This document shows, piece by piece, positions 11,262-22,487 of a stretch of 40,793 nt of DNA. The notes under the pieces were generated by a model, which was given only the letters and a program-made list of their open reading frames with translations, made no database searches and was not told where the DNA came from. The stretch covers positions 9,575 to 50,367 of the forward strand of contig JAPEVF010000040.1 in the NCBI GenBank assembly GCA_029747585.1, in the 5' to 3' direction. A program made the position numbers and the translations under genes. Position 1 is the first letter of the stretch, and each line of letters opens with the position of its first letter. The DNA comes from Pleurotus djamor. Lineage: Eukaryota; Basidiomycota; Agaricomycetes; Agaricales; Pleurotaceae.

Positions 11262-12793
11262 CTATGGGGTTGTGCTTTTCATGATAGATCCCTCTGCATC
11301 CCACAACTCAACATTCCTATTCCTTAGCATCTCCACGAACTCCTTCAAAACGCCTGCATGACGCGTTCGCAGATCAACACACGTTTGCCAATGGTTCAAC
11401 TGTACGACTGTAAGTCCAGGTGCGATGAGATCCCTGCAAACCTCCATGAGCCTGCGGTAGGACCTTTCTTTGCAATGTGCTTTGTGTGCTTCTAAACCGA
11501 GGCTAGTCACCGTCACGGGTAGCCGTTGGAGACGCCCTTCCAAATCAGCCCAACGACCGCAGACGAGGGACAGATATGTGACACTGGGGGGGAGCAGGTC
11601 AAGAGCATCATTCTGAAGGTCACCAGCACCGCCGAAACCGAAATGACTGAAATGACCGAAACCATCACCACCACTAGAGCCAGAGTCATCAGTGCCAAGA
11701 CTAGGCATGCTCTCGAGGTCAGACTCTGGATCGTCTTCGTCTTCGTCGACCTCCGAAGCCCTTCCCCCTTCAAATTCCTCCTCTCCCTCCTCCTCGTCGC
11801 CCTCTTTGTTGTCCTTTCTCGTTCCATCGCTTTCAGGATTGTTACCGGAACCATCTACAGAGTCGGCGAGGTCGGTAGGGTTCTCTGCTTGATCCAAGTC
11901 GTCCGAGTCCAATCCGTGAGTGCCAATCGCATAAGTGATATCCAGGTTGAGCCGACGAAGGTCTTCGTTTGGAGAGTAGGAAAGGGGAAACGACAGAACT
12001 TCCCGGACGAATAATTCCCGAATCGAGGGATCATTGTGTTTTAATTTCCGCAACGTCCATGATTGAACGGATAGATAATCCAGTGGTGGCAGTTTATCCA
12101 AGATGACCTGACTATCACATCGAAGCGCGCGCAAGGCGGTCATTTTTTCAAAGAATTTGTTGGGGNATCGCGGGTTCATCGTGTGGATAGACGGTGTCTG
12201 CCAGGTTGAGAATTCGAAGAGAGGGCGCCGTTCGTAAGATGCCGTCAAAGAGAGCTTTGTAATTGGGGAAATGATAATCTGGTGACTCGTCAGGGAAGCG
12301 CATCACATTATGCAGAGCGGTGAGGTTTGTGCAGGAAGACATCAAAACACCGAAGTCAGAAGCCGGGAGCCTATAATTTGGGTTGCTGATAGTGATAATG
12401 ATTCTTTTGATCCACATGCCTACTTTCGGATGTTGTGGGCTAGGTGGGCTTTGTCCGCAGAGCATCGCAGCTAAAGCTTCGAGTTGAGATGATGTCCGGA
12501 GAAAGATGGTGTCGTAGAGTAAAGGTTTCACTGCAGCGTTCCAAGATTTGCAGACTAGCAAGAGTGAGCGGGCTAGCCACTGTGCGAGGAAGCATCAGTG
12601 AGCCACGGTTGCTCTGACTTTGATGAGCTGATCAGAAGATACAACATACCGGTTGGGAATGAAGAATTTTGCGACAGATTCTAAATGGATTCCGGCAACG
12701 TAGCAGTTTGTAGTCGAGGTCTTTCATTGGGAACCTTTGAGTCGTCAGTTCTTTGAATATATGAAGCCATAGTTCTGCAGGTAAGGATGTCAT
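11262..12793 (-). CDS. F-box protein with a long acidic tract
   Basis: The first exon starts at ATG 12793 with a classic F-box opening, MTSLPAELWLHIFKEL. An intron of about 70 nt follows (donor after HSQP near 12651). The second exon opens WLARSLLLVCKSWNAAV, which completes the F-box. The rest has leucine-spaced segments typical of basidiomycete F-box proteins that end in degenerate LRR-like repeats. A strongly acidic/glycine-rich stretch (about 11815-11600) contains runs of D/E, then GHFSHFGFGG. An N at 12166 marks a one-base frame change; both sides are clearly one protein. Stop at 11262-11264. It is unlike the F-box/zinc family: no C-x2-C modules. The role as SCF adaptor is inferred. Confidence 0.7.
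12166..12166. other. Ambiguous base coinciding with a frameshift in the acidic F-box gene
   Basis: N after four G residues. The frame ends in an early stop if the N is counted as a base, and continues into a long frame if it is not. Confidence 0.6.
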
Positions 12794-13040
12794 GGATGAG
12801 GAATTTAAATTGAGAGACGACAAAGAGACGAGTGGCGCGTTGCCCAACCTGTAACTGTTGTGTGACCGTGACTTTCACTTTCCTCCTTGCGCGACGCGTC
12901 TCGCGACTTGCTCGTGACTCTCAAACGATGCAGCCACACAAGTATCTGGCCAGATTCACTGAGTTGTATCACTTCTAGTATTCTAGTTTGCTTTATTCTT
13001 GTCTACGCAGATTACATATCAAAGCGCAAACATCCCATCA

Positions 13041-13965
13041 AGTGGGGAGGGTCCAAAAATTATCACAACAGCGCAAGACTGGTCCGAGTCGAGTTACACG
13101 TCGTCCAAGTCGACATGAAGTCAAACAAGTAGAAGCGTGTGCCGCGAAGCGCACTCAAGGGTGGCGAGCGCAGTGCCATCCTCTCTGATGCCAAAATTGG
13201 AACCTGCCACAAGGGCCGTTTTTCGTATGATGAATCGTATAGCACCCGCTGTGAAGGTGGTGAAGTACTCGTGGAGACTGATCCACTTCACTGAATCGTT
13301 GAATGAAGCCTCCCCATAGAACCAGGTGTCAGACCTGGGACGAGGGAGAACTTCAGCTCAACATGAAGGGGAGGTCCACACACCCCACTTTCGTTCACCA
13401 CCTCACAGGATTTTTCCAAGTGGGTTTCACTTGGCATTGAGTATGTATATCGAATGACAAACTGATCTACGTGTGTGGGACATAGCAGCCCCCATATGAT
13501 CATTCGACAAGTATGACGGTCAAGAGGACCGTCATAATTATGGGTATTCTCGGTTATAACCTATGACATTCATAGGTGATGGATACCATCATGGATACTT
13601 TTATCCATGCGCAATTGCAAGTGCACGATCATCACCGATGAAACAGTTCCAAAATACATGAGAAAGGGCCGACACAATGACGGATGCACCACCCAATCCT
13701 CACACCGTTTTCAAGCTCAAGCTGACTTATCTACCCTCACTCTTGTAGATACAAGAGTTCACGGGGCTTCAAAAGTCAAGGGAGCTGATTCTCTGGTTCG
13801 ATGTTGGGTCCGAATTCAACACCAGGTTCTCTCGGAACCGATCAGGGAGGATTAGAATGCTCAGACCTTAACCCGCTCGCAAAAGAGAATCCGTGTCCAT
13901 CGAAAGAGGGTGGGATTCGTGTGGGACGAGCATCGCAGCGTTCGTGCTGTTGTGGGTGTGGTCGG
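13041..13965 (+). repeat. Dispersed ~0.9 kb non-coding repeat, copy 2
   Basis: Same block order as copy 1. The left edge is AGTGGGGAGGGTCCAAAAATT; the right edge is near GCTGTTGTGGGTGTGG. Between CACAACAGC (13064) and GCTGTTGTG (ending 13954) it is 891 bp, against 885 bp in copy 1. It lies between two F-box genes. No coding potential beyond short frames. Confidence 0.75.
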
Positions 13966-14166
13966 AACGAAAATTTGACGAGCGCCAACGAGACGGCTAC
14001 GTTGAAAAGATAGGGGTTATATCAGGCTCACTGCACAAGTCGACCGCAGCCACAGAATGCGTGAGCAAATATAGTATTCATAACAGAGCAATGATAACGT
14101 GAATGGACGATAGTCCAAAGATAAAAGCTGACAAAAAAGAGGTCAAGTCTGGAGATGAAGTAGGTA

Positions 14167-15828
14167 CTAATCGCTGAACTCCATTTCATCTTCTGAATTC
14201 AACACCGGGGCATTGCCCAGCCCAAACTTCAAAAAGGAAGCCTTTCCTCTGGTACCCTCGACTGAGCTATAGTCCTCGACCGCCCAGTCGAACTCATCCT
14301 CCGAGTCGTGAAAATGGTCCTGAAATCGAAACGCAGAGAAAGGTTCTGCATCGAACCCAACGGTCGTGAGCGAATCATAAGATCGGATGTGACGGTGGAG
14401 GTGTCCGCGCAGAGATACGATGACTTCATGGAGAGCATCGAGTTCAGCATCTTCATCTGGGAAACTGTCGTTTTGGTCATCTTCGTCCTGGCTGATGATG
14501 AAATGCAGTTTCTTCATCTTCGGCGCATGGTTCCCCAGATCGCATTTGGTCATGAAATTCCGCATCGTTGTGAGGGGTGTATTGTGAATCACCAGCTCCT
14601 TCGCACGGTGCAAATTTTGCACAAACGAACCCCAATCCGAGCAGTCCATCGAAGCGTCATGGAACGCGTATTGCGCAGTTTTGGAGAAATGGAAGAGACT
14701 GCTGAATTGCATGGCAAGGCTAAGCAACGCAGCTGAATGGTCAGCCTGCGACGAGCCGACGAGCCGAAAGTAGGCATTCAACCCAAAAGTAGTGTCTCCG
14801 TCAACGGTGATCGAGTTCTTGGTGAGATAAATGGACAGGTCTCCCCCGTATTTCTTGTAGCCAGGCGAGAGAGTCTCTGGACAAACGTGTTTGTAGAGTC
14901 GGATGATATCCTCCGGGTCTAGGGAAGATATGTCAGCACATTCGGAGACCAATTTGAGTTGGGTTTCTGGAGGAATATCGAACAACTGTGCGATCTGCAA
15001 TGAATCACTGGGAGTTGTAATCGCGAGGTCCTCCAAGACGGGGAGTTTGACTGCGCCGACCTCAACCTCGTCGCCAAGGTCAAGGATGACGTTGCAAAGT
15101 ACGAGGCACGTAAGCGACGACGACGAAGCCTTCACCGAAGGCAGAATCTGTGACAATTTCCCGTGGGTAGATTCAGACCCCATGTCCAGGGAAAGAGTCG
15201 TGAGGTTTGAAAAGCGTGGTGTTTTTCCGTGGTTCCAGGGTAGGACGGGAAAGTGCGTCAGCTGAAGAACGCGAAGATGGGGCATGGGCCTATCCAAGAA
15301 GCGACCCATTTGGTCCAAAGGAGGTCGTTTTGTCTGCCTTCGCTTCGTCGTTGGACGGTCCGAGAGCGTGATAGCAGCCTTAAACACGCGCAGGTCGGAG
15401 GCTGGTCGCTCGATGTCAAGGGAAAGTGTGTCGAATATTGGCGTTGAGGATACGTCGGAAATGTCTATCTCCCAGATACGGTCAATGATGTCCATCACCG
15501 AAATTGACCATGTACGTATGTTGGCTTTGGTCCATTTGGAGCACGTTAAGCGCAGCAAGGCTGGTAACGGTCCTATCAATGTGAGCTCATTGGCATTGGT
15601 GACGTCGGATAGGTCAATGGGGTGCCATAGTGAGGGAATGTTGAGCGCGACCTGCCTCCAACGTTTACAGACATTCGGCAGGGTCACCGAGAGGTAGACA
15701 TATTCAATATGGCCATATTCATAATCGTCAGAGGTAGCAACTTCAGTGAGAATTTGCAATAAGATCTCTGCAGGAAGCCTAGTCATGGCAGTCGATGAGA
15801 AGGCATCCTCGGAGGAAAGCTTCCTCAT
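14167..15828 (-). CDS. F-box protein with LRR-like C terminus, single exon
   Basis: Uninterrupted 553-residue ORF. The F-box lies near residues 15-60: MTRLPAEILLQILTEV, then NVCKRWRQVALNIPSLWH, the usual agaricomycete F-box ending in a W-H/R. The remaining ~480 residues contain leucine-rich segments (for example LRVLQLTHFPVLP and LTTLSLDMG) that suggest degenerate LRRs for substrate binding. The C terminus is acidic (NSEDEMEFSD). Start ATG 15828, stop 14167-14169. It shares a 365 bp divergent intergenic region with OPI10. Function as SCF adaptor is inferred; the substrate is unknown. It is a different class from both the acidic F-box gene and the F-box/zinc family. Confidence 0.82.
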   Translation of the reverse strand: MRKLSSEDAFSSTAMTRLPAEILLQILTEVATSDDYEYGHIEYVYLSVTLPNVCKRWRQVALNIPSLWHPIDLSDVTNANELTLIGPLPALLRLTCSKWTKANIRTWSISVMDIIDRIWEIDISDVSSTPIFDTLSLDIERPASDLRVFKAAITLSDRPTTKRRQTKRPPLDQMGRFLDRPMPHLRVLQLTHFPVLPWNHGKTPRFSNLTTLSLDMGSESTHGKLSQILPSVKASSSSLTCLVLCNVILDLGDEVEVGAVKLPVLEDLAITTPSDSLQIAQLFDIPPETQLKLVSECADISSLDPEDIIRLYKHVCPETLSPGYKKYGGDLSIYLTKNSITVDGDTTFGLNAYFRLVGSSQADHSAALLSLAMQFSSLFHFSKTAQYAFHDASMDCSDWGSFVQNLHRAKELVIHNTPLTTMRNFMTKCDLGNHAPKMKKLHFIISQDEDDQNDSFPDEDAELDALHEVIVSLRGHLHRHIRSYDSLTTVGFDAEPFSAFRFQDHFHDSEDEFDWAVEDYSSVEGTRGKASFLKFGLGNAPVLNSEDEMEFSD

Positions 15829-16193
15829 GTTGTCCTAATTTTCAAATAAGTATCAGATAATTGGAGCAAAGAGCTTCACCGGCCTTCAATACGCAATCGG
15901 GCTCAGTTTCAGTCATTGTAGGCCGTTGGGAAGCGAACAAAATGTTGGCAAGATGTTGGATGAGTTCAAAGCGGTCCGGCGCTTACAAGACACAGAATTT
16001 TCGACAATGTTCGCGACGTCGGCGACAACAGCGACAACAGCGCGCCGTCACCAACACCGTCGAGCTCGAGCCCTATATAAAGTCTCACGACCACGGACCA
16101 CCAAACTAAAGCCATTATAACTCTTTTCATCTCCCCCCGCCAACGCCGCCTAGCCCGAATCCTTGCTCTCCGGATTATCAAAACGAAAGTATC
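15829..16193. promoter_or_regulatory. Divergent promoter region, F-box/LRR gene and OPI10
   Basis: 365 bp between the two starts. Holds a tandem pair of GCGACAACA units at about 16020-16040 and a TATA box at 16074 facing OPI10. No separate gene seen. Confidence 0.5.
16074..16081 (+). promoter_or_regulatory. TATA box of OPI10
   Basis: TATATAAA, 120 bp upstream of the OPI10 ATG. Confidence 0.55.
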
Positions 16194-16951
16194 ATGTTTG
16201 GATGCGTGGTAGCCGGCCGTCTCCTGCAGACCAATCTCCAACAAGTCGACGAAACCCATGCGTACTTTGAACTGCCAAATGCGAGTACCATCAACCACAT
16301 CAGCGTGTTTCTGTTGGGAACGGGTGAGTAGACAAGTCTACCTGGGAAACAATTGCACCGTCTGATAGCGGTTTTGATGCATGATTGTATATGCAGTGCC
16401 GTTTCCGGACGGATATGGCGCATCGGTGCACTTTCACTGGCCTGGAAAGGGCTTCCAGTTGCTCGGAATGTGAGGATTCAAGACGATCTGGTCATTTGGC
16501 GGTGTGCTGAACTTATCGCTTGTCTAGGTTGACCAACGAAAAGCCATCTGCGATATTTCGGCTGAGGGGTAACTACACCTCGGACGCGACGAACACTGCC
16601 AACCCCGACGCCTTCGCACCAACCTCATCAGCATCGTCGCTTGGTTCTGATGTCACAGCCATCCTCGGGCTGGCCATCGAACCAATCTCACAGATCCAAG
16701 TCCAGGTTTCGGGTCTGCCTTCCACGCTCGTCAAAGCGGCTACACAAGACATATCCAGAGACTCAACACTCCTCGCCGAACGGATAGTCAAGCATCTGTT
16801 CAATTTCCTGGCCAGTTTCGTTGGCGGAGGGCCAGGCGGCTTCGGACCCGATCTTATGGTCCCCCTCGGGCTGATAACGAAATGGTATGAACTCTTTACG
16901 AGCAAGGTGAAGGCAAGTGGCGTTGGTTTTCTGGAAAGAGATGAGGCTTGA
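16194..16951 (+). CDS. OPI10: OPI10/Hikeshi-family protein
   Basis: Hikeshi carries Hsp70 into the nucleus during heat stress in animals; the yeast member Opi10 was found through inositol/phospholipid regulation. Three exons: 16194-16323, 16397-16469 and 16528-16951. The start [13 protein letters not shown], then [14 protein letters not shown] and [17 protein letters not shown] across the introns, match the family closely. The C-terminal third ends with LITKWYELF, equivalent to the VVLKWYENF segment of the human protein. Product about 208 residues, near the usual length. The central part is richer in Ser/Ala than in animals. A TATA box lies 120 bp upstream. No oddity. Confidence 0.92.
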
Positions 16952-17602
16952 TATCCATCATTGTCAACGACGGAGGCCAATTATGTTGTTATGTAGACCC
17001 TTGCATGATTATGCGGCCCTGATCAAATGTTGACTGATCCCACACACGATCGTGTCACGGAACGGCGTGAAGACCTCCCTTGAACTCCTACGCTCATCCT
17101 CGTCCTCATACGCGGAATGCTGGCTTCCTCCAACGACCCATTCGTGTCGCTCCAGGCTCTTGATGGGCAAGTGGGCGATGGGCGGGAGCAATGCCCGAAT
17201 ATTATCGCCAGGTCCGAGAACATGGCAACCGTGATCCCAGGCTGAGATTTCTGGCAACGGTGTGTCTAGCATCATCATCATCCATCATCTCTCACAATTC
17301 CTTTCTCACTCGCTTCCTCTTCCTCTTTCGCTCTTTCCTTCTCCCCGCTCTTTCCTTTTCCCTACCTGCTTGTCAGGCTTTTCCTTCATTCGTTTTTCGT
17401 TCAGAACGCTGGTCGGCTTCGTTGTACCACCACTTTCGGCAGCCAGCTCTGCGCTCTCATTCTTTCCTTGTTCATAACCAAATCCTTGCGTTCTTTCTAC
17501 TAGGCCCAGATAACAGAATTCGTATCACTCCAACCCCCCTCCCACACCACCTCATCTTTGGGAAATGCTCGCTTGATTTCATCCTTCCGTCAAAGGCACC
17601 AG
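16952..17602. promoter_or_regulatory. Intergenic with pyrimidine-rich promoter tract
   Basis: Between OPI10 and the membrane protein. A short CAT/TCA-rich run lies at 17268-17285, and a strongly C/T-rich tract spans about 17295-17400. Such tracts are usual just upstream of fungal transcription starts. The frame open through here (17191 on) has no protein-like features before 17805. Confidence 0.45.
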
Positions 17603-20600
17603 ATGCAAGCTCAAAATGCGACGACATGCTTCTCTGCCGCTTCAAATCTTCGCTGTGCGAACTACACCCAAATACAGTCGGGCATCTTGGTCATTCCAAC
17701 TGGCATCGAACTTATCTTCTCCACGGCACTCATATTTACCAATTGGGGGACAGGCTGGTGCGTTCGGTATCCACTTGGTTGTCTCGATTACTCATGCATC
17801 GTAGGCATCATCTCCTTTTGACCGCGGAGGGCTATGTCTACTTCATCCTCACCATCCTCGACCTCATCGCACACATCCTGCCCGCAGTGCGGGATAACCT
17901 CAATTCATTCGTGGTTTTTGACCGGCTCCTTGCAGCAACCTCCTTCATTCCAATCCTCTTCTACACCCTATTCATCCTTCTGTTTTCGCGGAAAGAACTT
18001 GCCAATCGCCTCCCAAGGAAGATCCAACGGATCGTGTTGCTGACCTTGATGCTCTTTATCCCCACTATTGTCGTCTTCAATGAGTTGGCTTCATTTCTAG
18101 GCATCAAATACAGTGAGCAGCTGGGCCAATCCATACTATATCATCTTCGTTTGTGCTGAACTTCTGCTTGTGACAGTAGGTGGAGGAACCAAGCAAGCTG
18201 TATCCGTTGGTATCCCGTTTAGCGACAGATTCGCCCCAAGTCTCTTCGCAAACATGACTCTTACCCTCCTTACGTCGTACCAAGCCATCTCGTTCTTCCT
18301 CGCATTTTATCGGTTGCTTCGGGCTCTCTACGCACAACGCAACATGGAAGTGGGTGACTCATCTTCTAATTATAGTGATGACCGGGATAGTTTGGGAGAA
18401 AAAGGAACGTCACCTAATCAAGAGAAGATCGTGTTATTCAAGGGAACGGCCTGGATTGCAGGGGGTCTCAAGTTAGGCGCAATTGAGAGTGTTGTGGGCT
18501 TCGTGACTACTGGAGGATTCGACTTGTCCCTTTCCAGGAGGATTCTGAGGACACTGAGTAGGGCTCTCATCATCATTGGGTTGGCCAAAGGGTGCGTTTG
18601 CTTCATTCTTTTTTGGTAGTCAACCTCCCTGATCGGGTCTCGCAATATAGGCTAGACTTGGAGGAGAACTTTGACGATGTCCGGAAGGAGATCATGAGTA
18701 ACAAGGAGGCGAATAACAAGGAGGCAAAGCGAGGTCCTCTGAGGCCACGCCCATCAATGCTCACCATCAACCCTCGACTGAGCACATTCCGTCAACTGTC
18801 GCCCACAGCAACATCATTCCGCCCTAACAACCCAGCCGCTCTGCCTAGTGGAGCACCCACCTCAGCATACCTACTCAACAACCCTGTTCCACCACCTCAG
18901 TTCAACACACCTCGTCGCGTTCTGCGTAAGAAGGCTTCACCGTATGCAACTCCCCTTGCCACCCCGAACTCGCTGCACTCAACCCATCCCATGCCAACGA
19001 TGGATGAATTCACTCGCATGCGAGACACGGAGTCCTCCCGGCGTGTTACTGTGCGCAAGGAATCTGGTGTCCCTACCTTGTACATGCGTATGAGTGGGGA
19101 CTGGCAATTATCGCCTACCACTGTCTCCGAAACTTTGATGTCAAGACCAGTCTCTATGGCTCAGTTGGAGCACTATCGAGCCGGATCTGGATCAATGTTG
19201 ACGAAGACTCCCCTGTCCATTGTCTATGTTGATCCAGAGTCCGAGTTCTCCGATAATACGATTCAGAGGAGCGTCCCCGCCAGTCAATTGATGTCCCCAC
19301 TCTCGTATTCATCGGCGAGTAATGCGACTTCGTATATGGCTTCTTCGCCACCACCTTTGCCCTCACCTTCTTTCATCCAAAACCCTCCAACATCCTCTGG
19401 GCATGCATCCACCGTCTTTTCCTTCCTTGCTCCCCCTCTGTCATTTTCAAGATCAACGTCACCGGTTCCTGACCCCAATGTTACCCCGTCTTTGTTGCTC
19501 CGGAGATCTCTTGTAGCCAGCCCCCCTCCCGTTATCGGTAGACCTCAAAAGTTGATGCGGAAAGAAAGTAACAGGGAGTCTCTGCTGAACCCTTGGCCTG
19601 AAGGCCAACTCCATCCATACGCTCGTGCGGTGTCTCCGCAGGCTAGCGTTCGATCGGGAGTTGTTGGGTTGCCTGCTCGTCCCAAGCGTGCTGCTTCGAG
19701 GGGTGATGGCATCCTCCCTCCTTCGAATCGCACATCCATGAACACGCTGACCAGCCACGTCAACCCCATGATCTCGAGGACCAACACCCCTTCGCCTCTA
19801 CGACCCCTTGATAGTAATGCTACCTCTGATGTGCAACAGGCTGTCAGTAAAACGGAGTCGGACACAGGGCATTCCGACTCTTCTCATTCCGCCTACTCCC
19901 AGGCCACACATCCTGACGAGGATACGGCGACATTACGACCCCGTAATTCGATCAAGAGGAAGATGCCTCCTCCCGTGTCGCCTTCAATTTTGCTGACTGT
20001 GGATACCAACATTCCTCCGGCTAACCAAGTGATGGTCTCGAAGAACAATACGATCAACTATCACAAACGTATCCCTGCCGATATCCCTCACAGTGCATTG
20101 GACACCTCTGATCCATTCGACGATGACAACATGACAAGTGTCGGGATCACGCCCTTGAATGAAAGTGATACTGGAAGTAGATACTCCGCTGCCCTCAACA
20201 CTGGTCGTTCAGGTGATTTCGCTGCTTGGAAGACCAGGAAGGCTTCACTCCGGCGTAATAGCTCTAAACGCTCCGATTTATCAACAACCAACGAAGTGGA
20301 CGAGCTTGCCGTCAAGGAGCTGCAGGAGCATCTACAGAAAGATAGTCCTTGGCTAAGGAACCCACCTCCCAGCGCGAAAGAGTTTGAATTCAAGATTCAG
20401 ACTGCCAACAGAGTGCAAGTGGGGAGGATAAAGAGTATTGGACGGGTACCCCGAAGGAGTACGCCTGTTCCCGTTCGAACAACCCATGCGAGAGAAAGCA
20501 TGCACATGGCGATCGAGACACTTCCTCCAGCCGCCAGCTCTTTACCCAACGACAACGCGCTACGCCAATCGCGGAGACTATCTTACTCATTCCCTCCTGT

Positions 20601-20736
20601 CTCCCTCGAAAGAGGAAAGTACGATGACGCGGATGACCAAGTGTATGGGAGGGGGATCTTGAGAGACTCTGAAATCATGGCGTTTGAAGAAGATAGCCCC
20701 GTTACTGGGCGGAATCCATTCTCTCGGCGAGTGTAG
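17603..20736 (+). CDS. Multispanning membrane protein with very long Ser/Pro-rich tail
   Basis: Exons 17603-17757, 17805-18112, 18177-18591 and 18651-20736 join in one frame to about 987 residues. The N-terminal third has about six or seven hydrophobic segments: ILVIPTGIELIFSTALI, YVYFILTILDLIAHIL, FIPILFYTLFILLF, IVLLTLMLFIPTIVVF, a segment around LTLLTSYQAISFFLAF, one around KLGAIESVVGFV, and possibly LSRALIIIGLA. The roughly 690-residue C-terminal part is polar and Ser/Pro/Arg-rich with many possible phosphorylation sites, so it is probably cytosolic and disordered. The layout resembles fungal seven-helix receptor-like proteins, but I see no diagnostic motif and assign no function. The third intron (18113-18176) is the least certain: an unspliced version would add another hydrophobic stretch. 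Confidence 0.72.
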
Positions 20737-21141
20737 ATTTGATTGGTGGTTACAGCGTCGGGCTGGATTATGCTACGCATTCTTTATAACTACTTATAGC
20801 GGCCTTTATGTAGACTTTGGTTATTGGATGTGAGCGCACTCGTTTTTGTTGGACTCTCCATGCCATTTTTGTTACTATTTTATACCTTTTACGTTGCTGT
20901 TTTGTTCGTTTTGTTTCGAGGTTCGGGCTCTCTGGAAAATGTATTTAGGGAACTTCGTACCCACTTTTCCCTGTTTGGCGGGTTCGATGTATCATCTTAG
21001 CCGATCCCCATTGTACAACAGTTTGTCGACACAGTTACTCATTCATGACCATCGAGCGATAACTGTGACATGGTAGAGCACAGGAAGTGATGATTCCATG
21101 CGAAAAAAGAAGATACAGTGTAGCAGCGTGGTATAAGGGAA
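20737..21141. other. Convergent intergenic region
   Basis: T-rich 3' flank of the membrane protein gene and the 3' flank of VPS26. If VPS26 is not spliced at its last possible intron its coding sequence extends to 21035. Otherwise nothing is seen here. Confidence 0.35.
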
Positions 21142-22372
21142 CTAATTCTGGGCGAAGGTCCTTCTCAGCGAGAGCCGGCGCGTAAGCAGTAAGTTCACTG
21201 ACCTCTGGTATCCTGAATATAGTGATTTCCTGGTAATGGCGTTAGCTCGGGCAGCTAAGGAGTATACCGAAACAGAACTACCTGTTGTTTGAAATATCTA
21301 CGATTCTCTTCATCAACGAGAACCAGATTCAGGTAGTACCTCGTGCTAAACTTCTTATTCACGTCGCGAAACGTAGGCGTGAGGTCGAAACCGCCCAAGA
21401 ATAACCGTATTGGGATGGTTTCACCTGATCCCCGCCGCGTAACAGTATTCAAAAAGAGATTCGCTAGGGTTCGACGACGACGTACCTCTTACTGGAGCAC
21501 CGTCCATTATCTCAAACTTGGTGATGGTTTCACTTTCATTGTATTGATTTGGTGGAGAGCCAGTGGTTTCGCGGCGAATGATTGACAGTTCCATGTGCTT
21601 TATCTTGATGCGTACCAACAGGAAGTATATCTTGCCTACGATGACGTCTTTGAGATGATACCTAAGTTGGATAGAGTTTCAGAAAGGCTCGAGAGGTGGT
21701 TCGAACGTATATAGCTTACTTGGACTTGTTATATTCGAATTCGATGTGTAGACAGTCTTCAATGCCGACTTCCATCTTGATTGAATTGTTTGAATCAGGT
21801 GGCATTCGGAACGAGTGGACCCATAGGTCCTTCTCCTTCATAACGTCCGCCATTCGTCTGGAGATACTCACACGAATGAGGTATCTGCACCGCAGCAGTT
21901 CAGAAGACGCGCATTGTCTAAGACTGAATAGCACATACCGCAGCTTAACATTGATACCCTGGTAGCTCTCGAACTGCTTTTCGACATTCTTGAAATTGAA
22001 GTCAAATGTTTGCGCTTGACGCAGCTCGCCAGGCGCCGCGAGCTCTTGTGAAAGTGAGAGGAATTCATGATGATGACCGCGGTCGTAGAACAGCTCTTGG
22101 AAAAGCCTGCGCTCAGTGTTTGCAGGAGCTCAGAGGAGCAGTTCAAACAAACCTATGCTTCCCACAAACTCGACTTTGATTCCCTCATGGACGGTCTTCT
22201 TCCCATCCCTCACCCGTATGGTGACCTGACCAGTTACGGATTCACCGTCGTAGTAAACAGGACATGATACGGTCTTCTCTTTCTCAGTCTTCATTTCAAC
22301 TTGCTTTCGAGCTTCCTCGCCTTCAAGCTTGATATCGACATCGATGGGAGAGCCAAAGAAGTATGCGGCCAT
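21142..22372 (-). CDS. VPS26: Retromer subunit VPS26
   Basis: VPS26 is the arrestin-fold subunit of retromer, which returns cargo from endosomes to the Golgi. Start at 22372: MAAYFFGSPIDVDI. Later exons read ELFYDRGHHHEF, ELAAPGELRQAQTFDF, VSISRRMADVMKEKDLWVHS, ETTGSPPNQYNESETIT, then RLFLGGFDLTPTFRDVNKKF and RRYFKQQ, all family hallmarks. Five or more introns. Reading straight on after FKQQ gives a stop at 21255. Splicing 21281-21230 instead gives the conserved EITIFR, so the splice is preferred. A possible final 55-nt intron then gives IPEN and a stop at 21142-21144; without it the frame runs to 21035. Head-to-head with SOF1 at 115 bp. Confidence 0.9.
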
Positions 22373-22487
22373 GATTGCGACGGAGGGGATAAGTTCGAGA
22401 GAGTAGCCTCCTAAGCTAAGCGCCGAATATTCCTATCACCCTGAAGAAGCGCCCATATATTTTCATCCCTCTCCTTGATCTCCTGCC
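22373..22487. promoter_or_regulatory. 115 bp bidirectional promoter, VPS26/SOF1
   Basis: The two ATGs face away from each other at 22372 and 22488. A CATATATTTT element at about 22454-22463 is the only TATA-like sequence. Confidence 0.55.

Noticed and set aside
11526..12014. 162-codon plus-strand ORF with Thr-rich start and hydrophobic part
   Set aside because: Antisense of the acidic tract of the F-box gene; GAA/GAT codons read backwards give the Ser/Phe/Leu-rich pattern.
7647..13954. CACAACAGC/GCTGTTGTG as true terminal inverted repeats of the ~0.9 kb element
   Set aside because: All copies remain similar to the left of CACAACAGC, so this cannot be the element end; noted only as an inverted match.
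14308..15697. Several antisense ORFs of 120-142 codons
   Set aside because: Shadows of the single-exon F-box/LRR-like gene.
17191..17804. Open frame upstream of the membrane protein's second exon
   Set aside because: Lies in the pyrimidine-rich promoter and in another frame from the hydrophobic first exon at 17603; splicing 17758-17804 gives the better protein.
18592..18650. Separate gene starting at 18592 for the long tail
   Set aside because: The frame at 18592 begins with a non-conserved stretch that is removed by a 59 nt GT..AG intron joining the helix bundle to the tail in frame.
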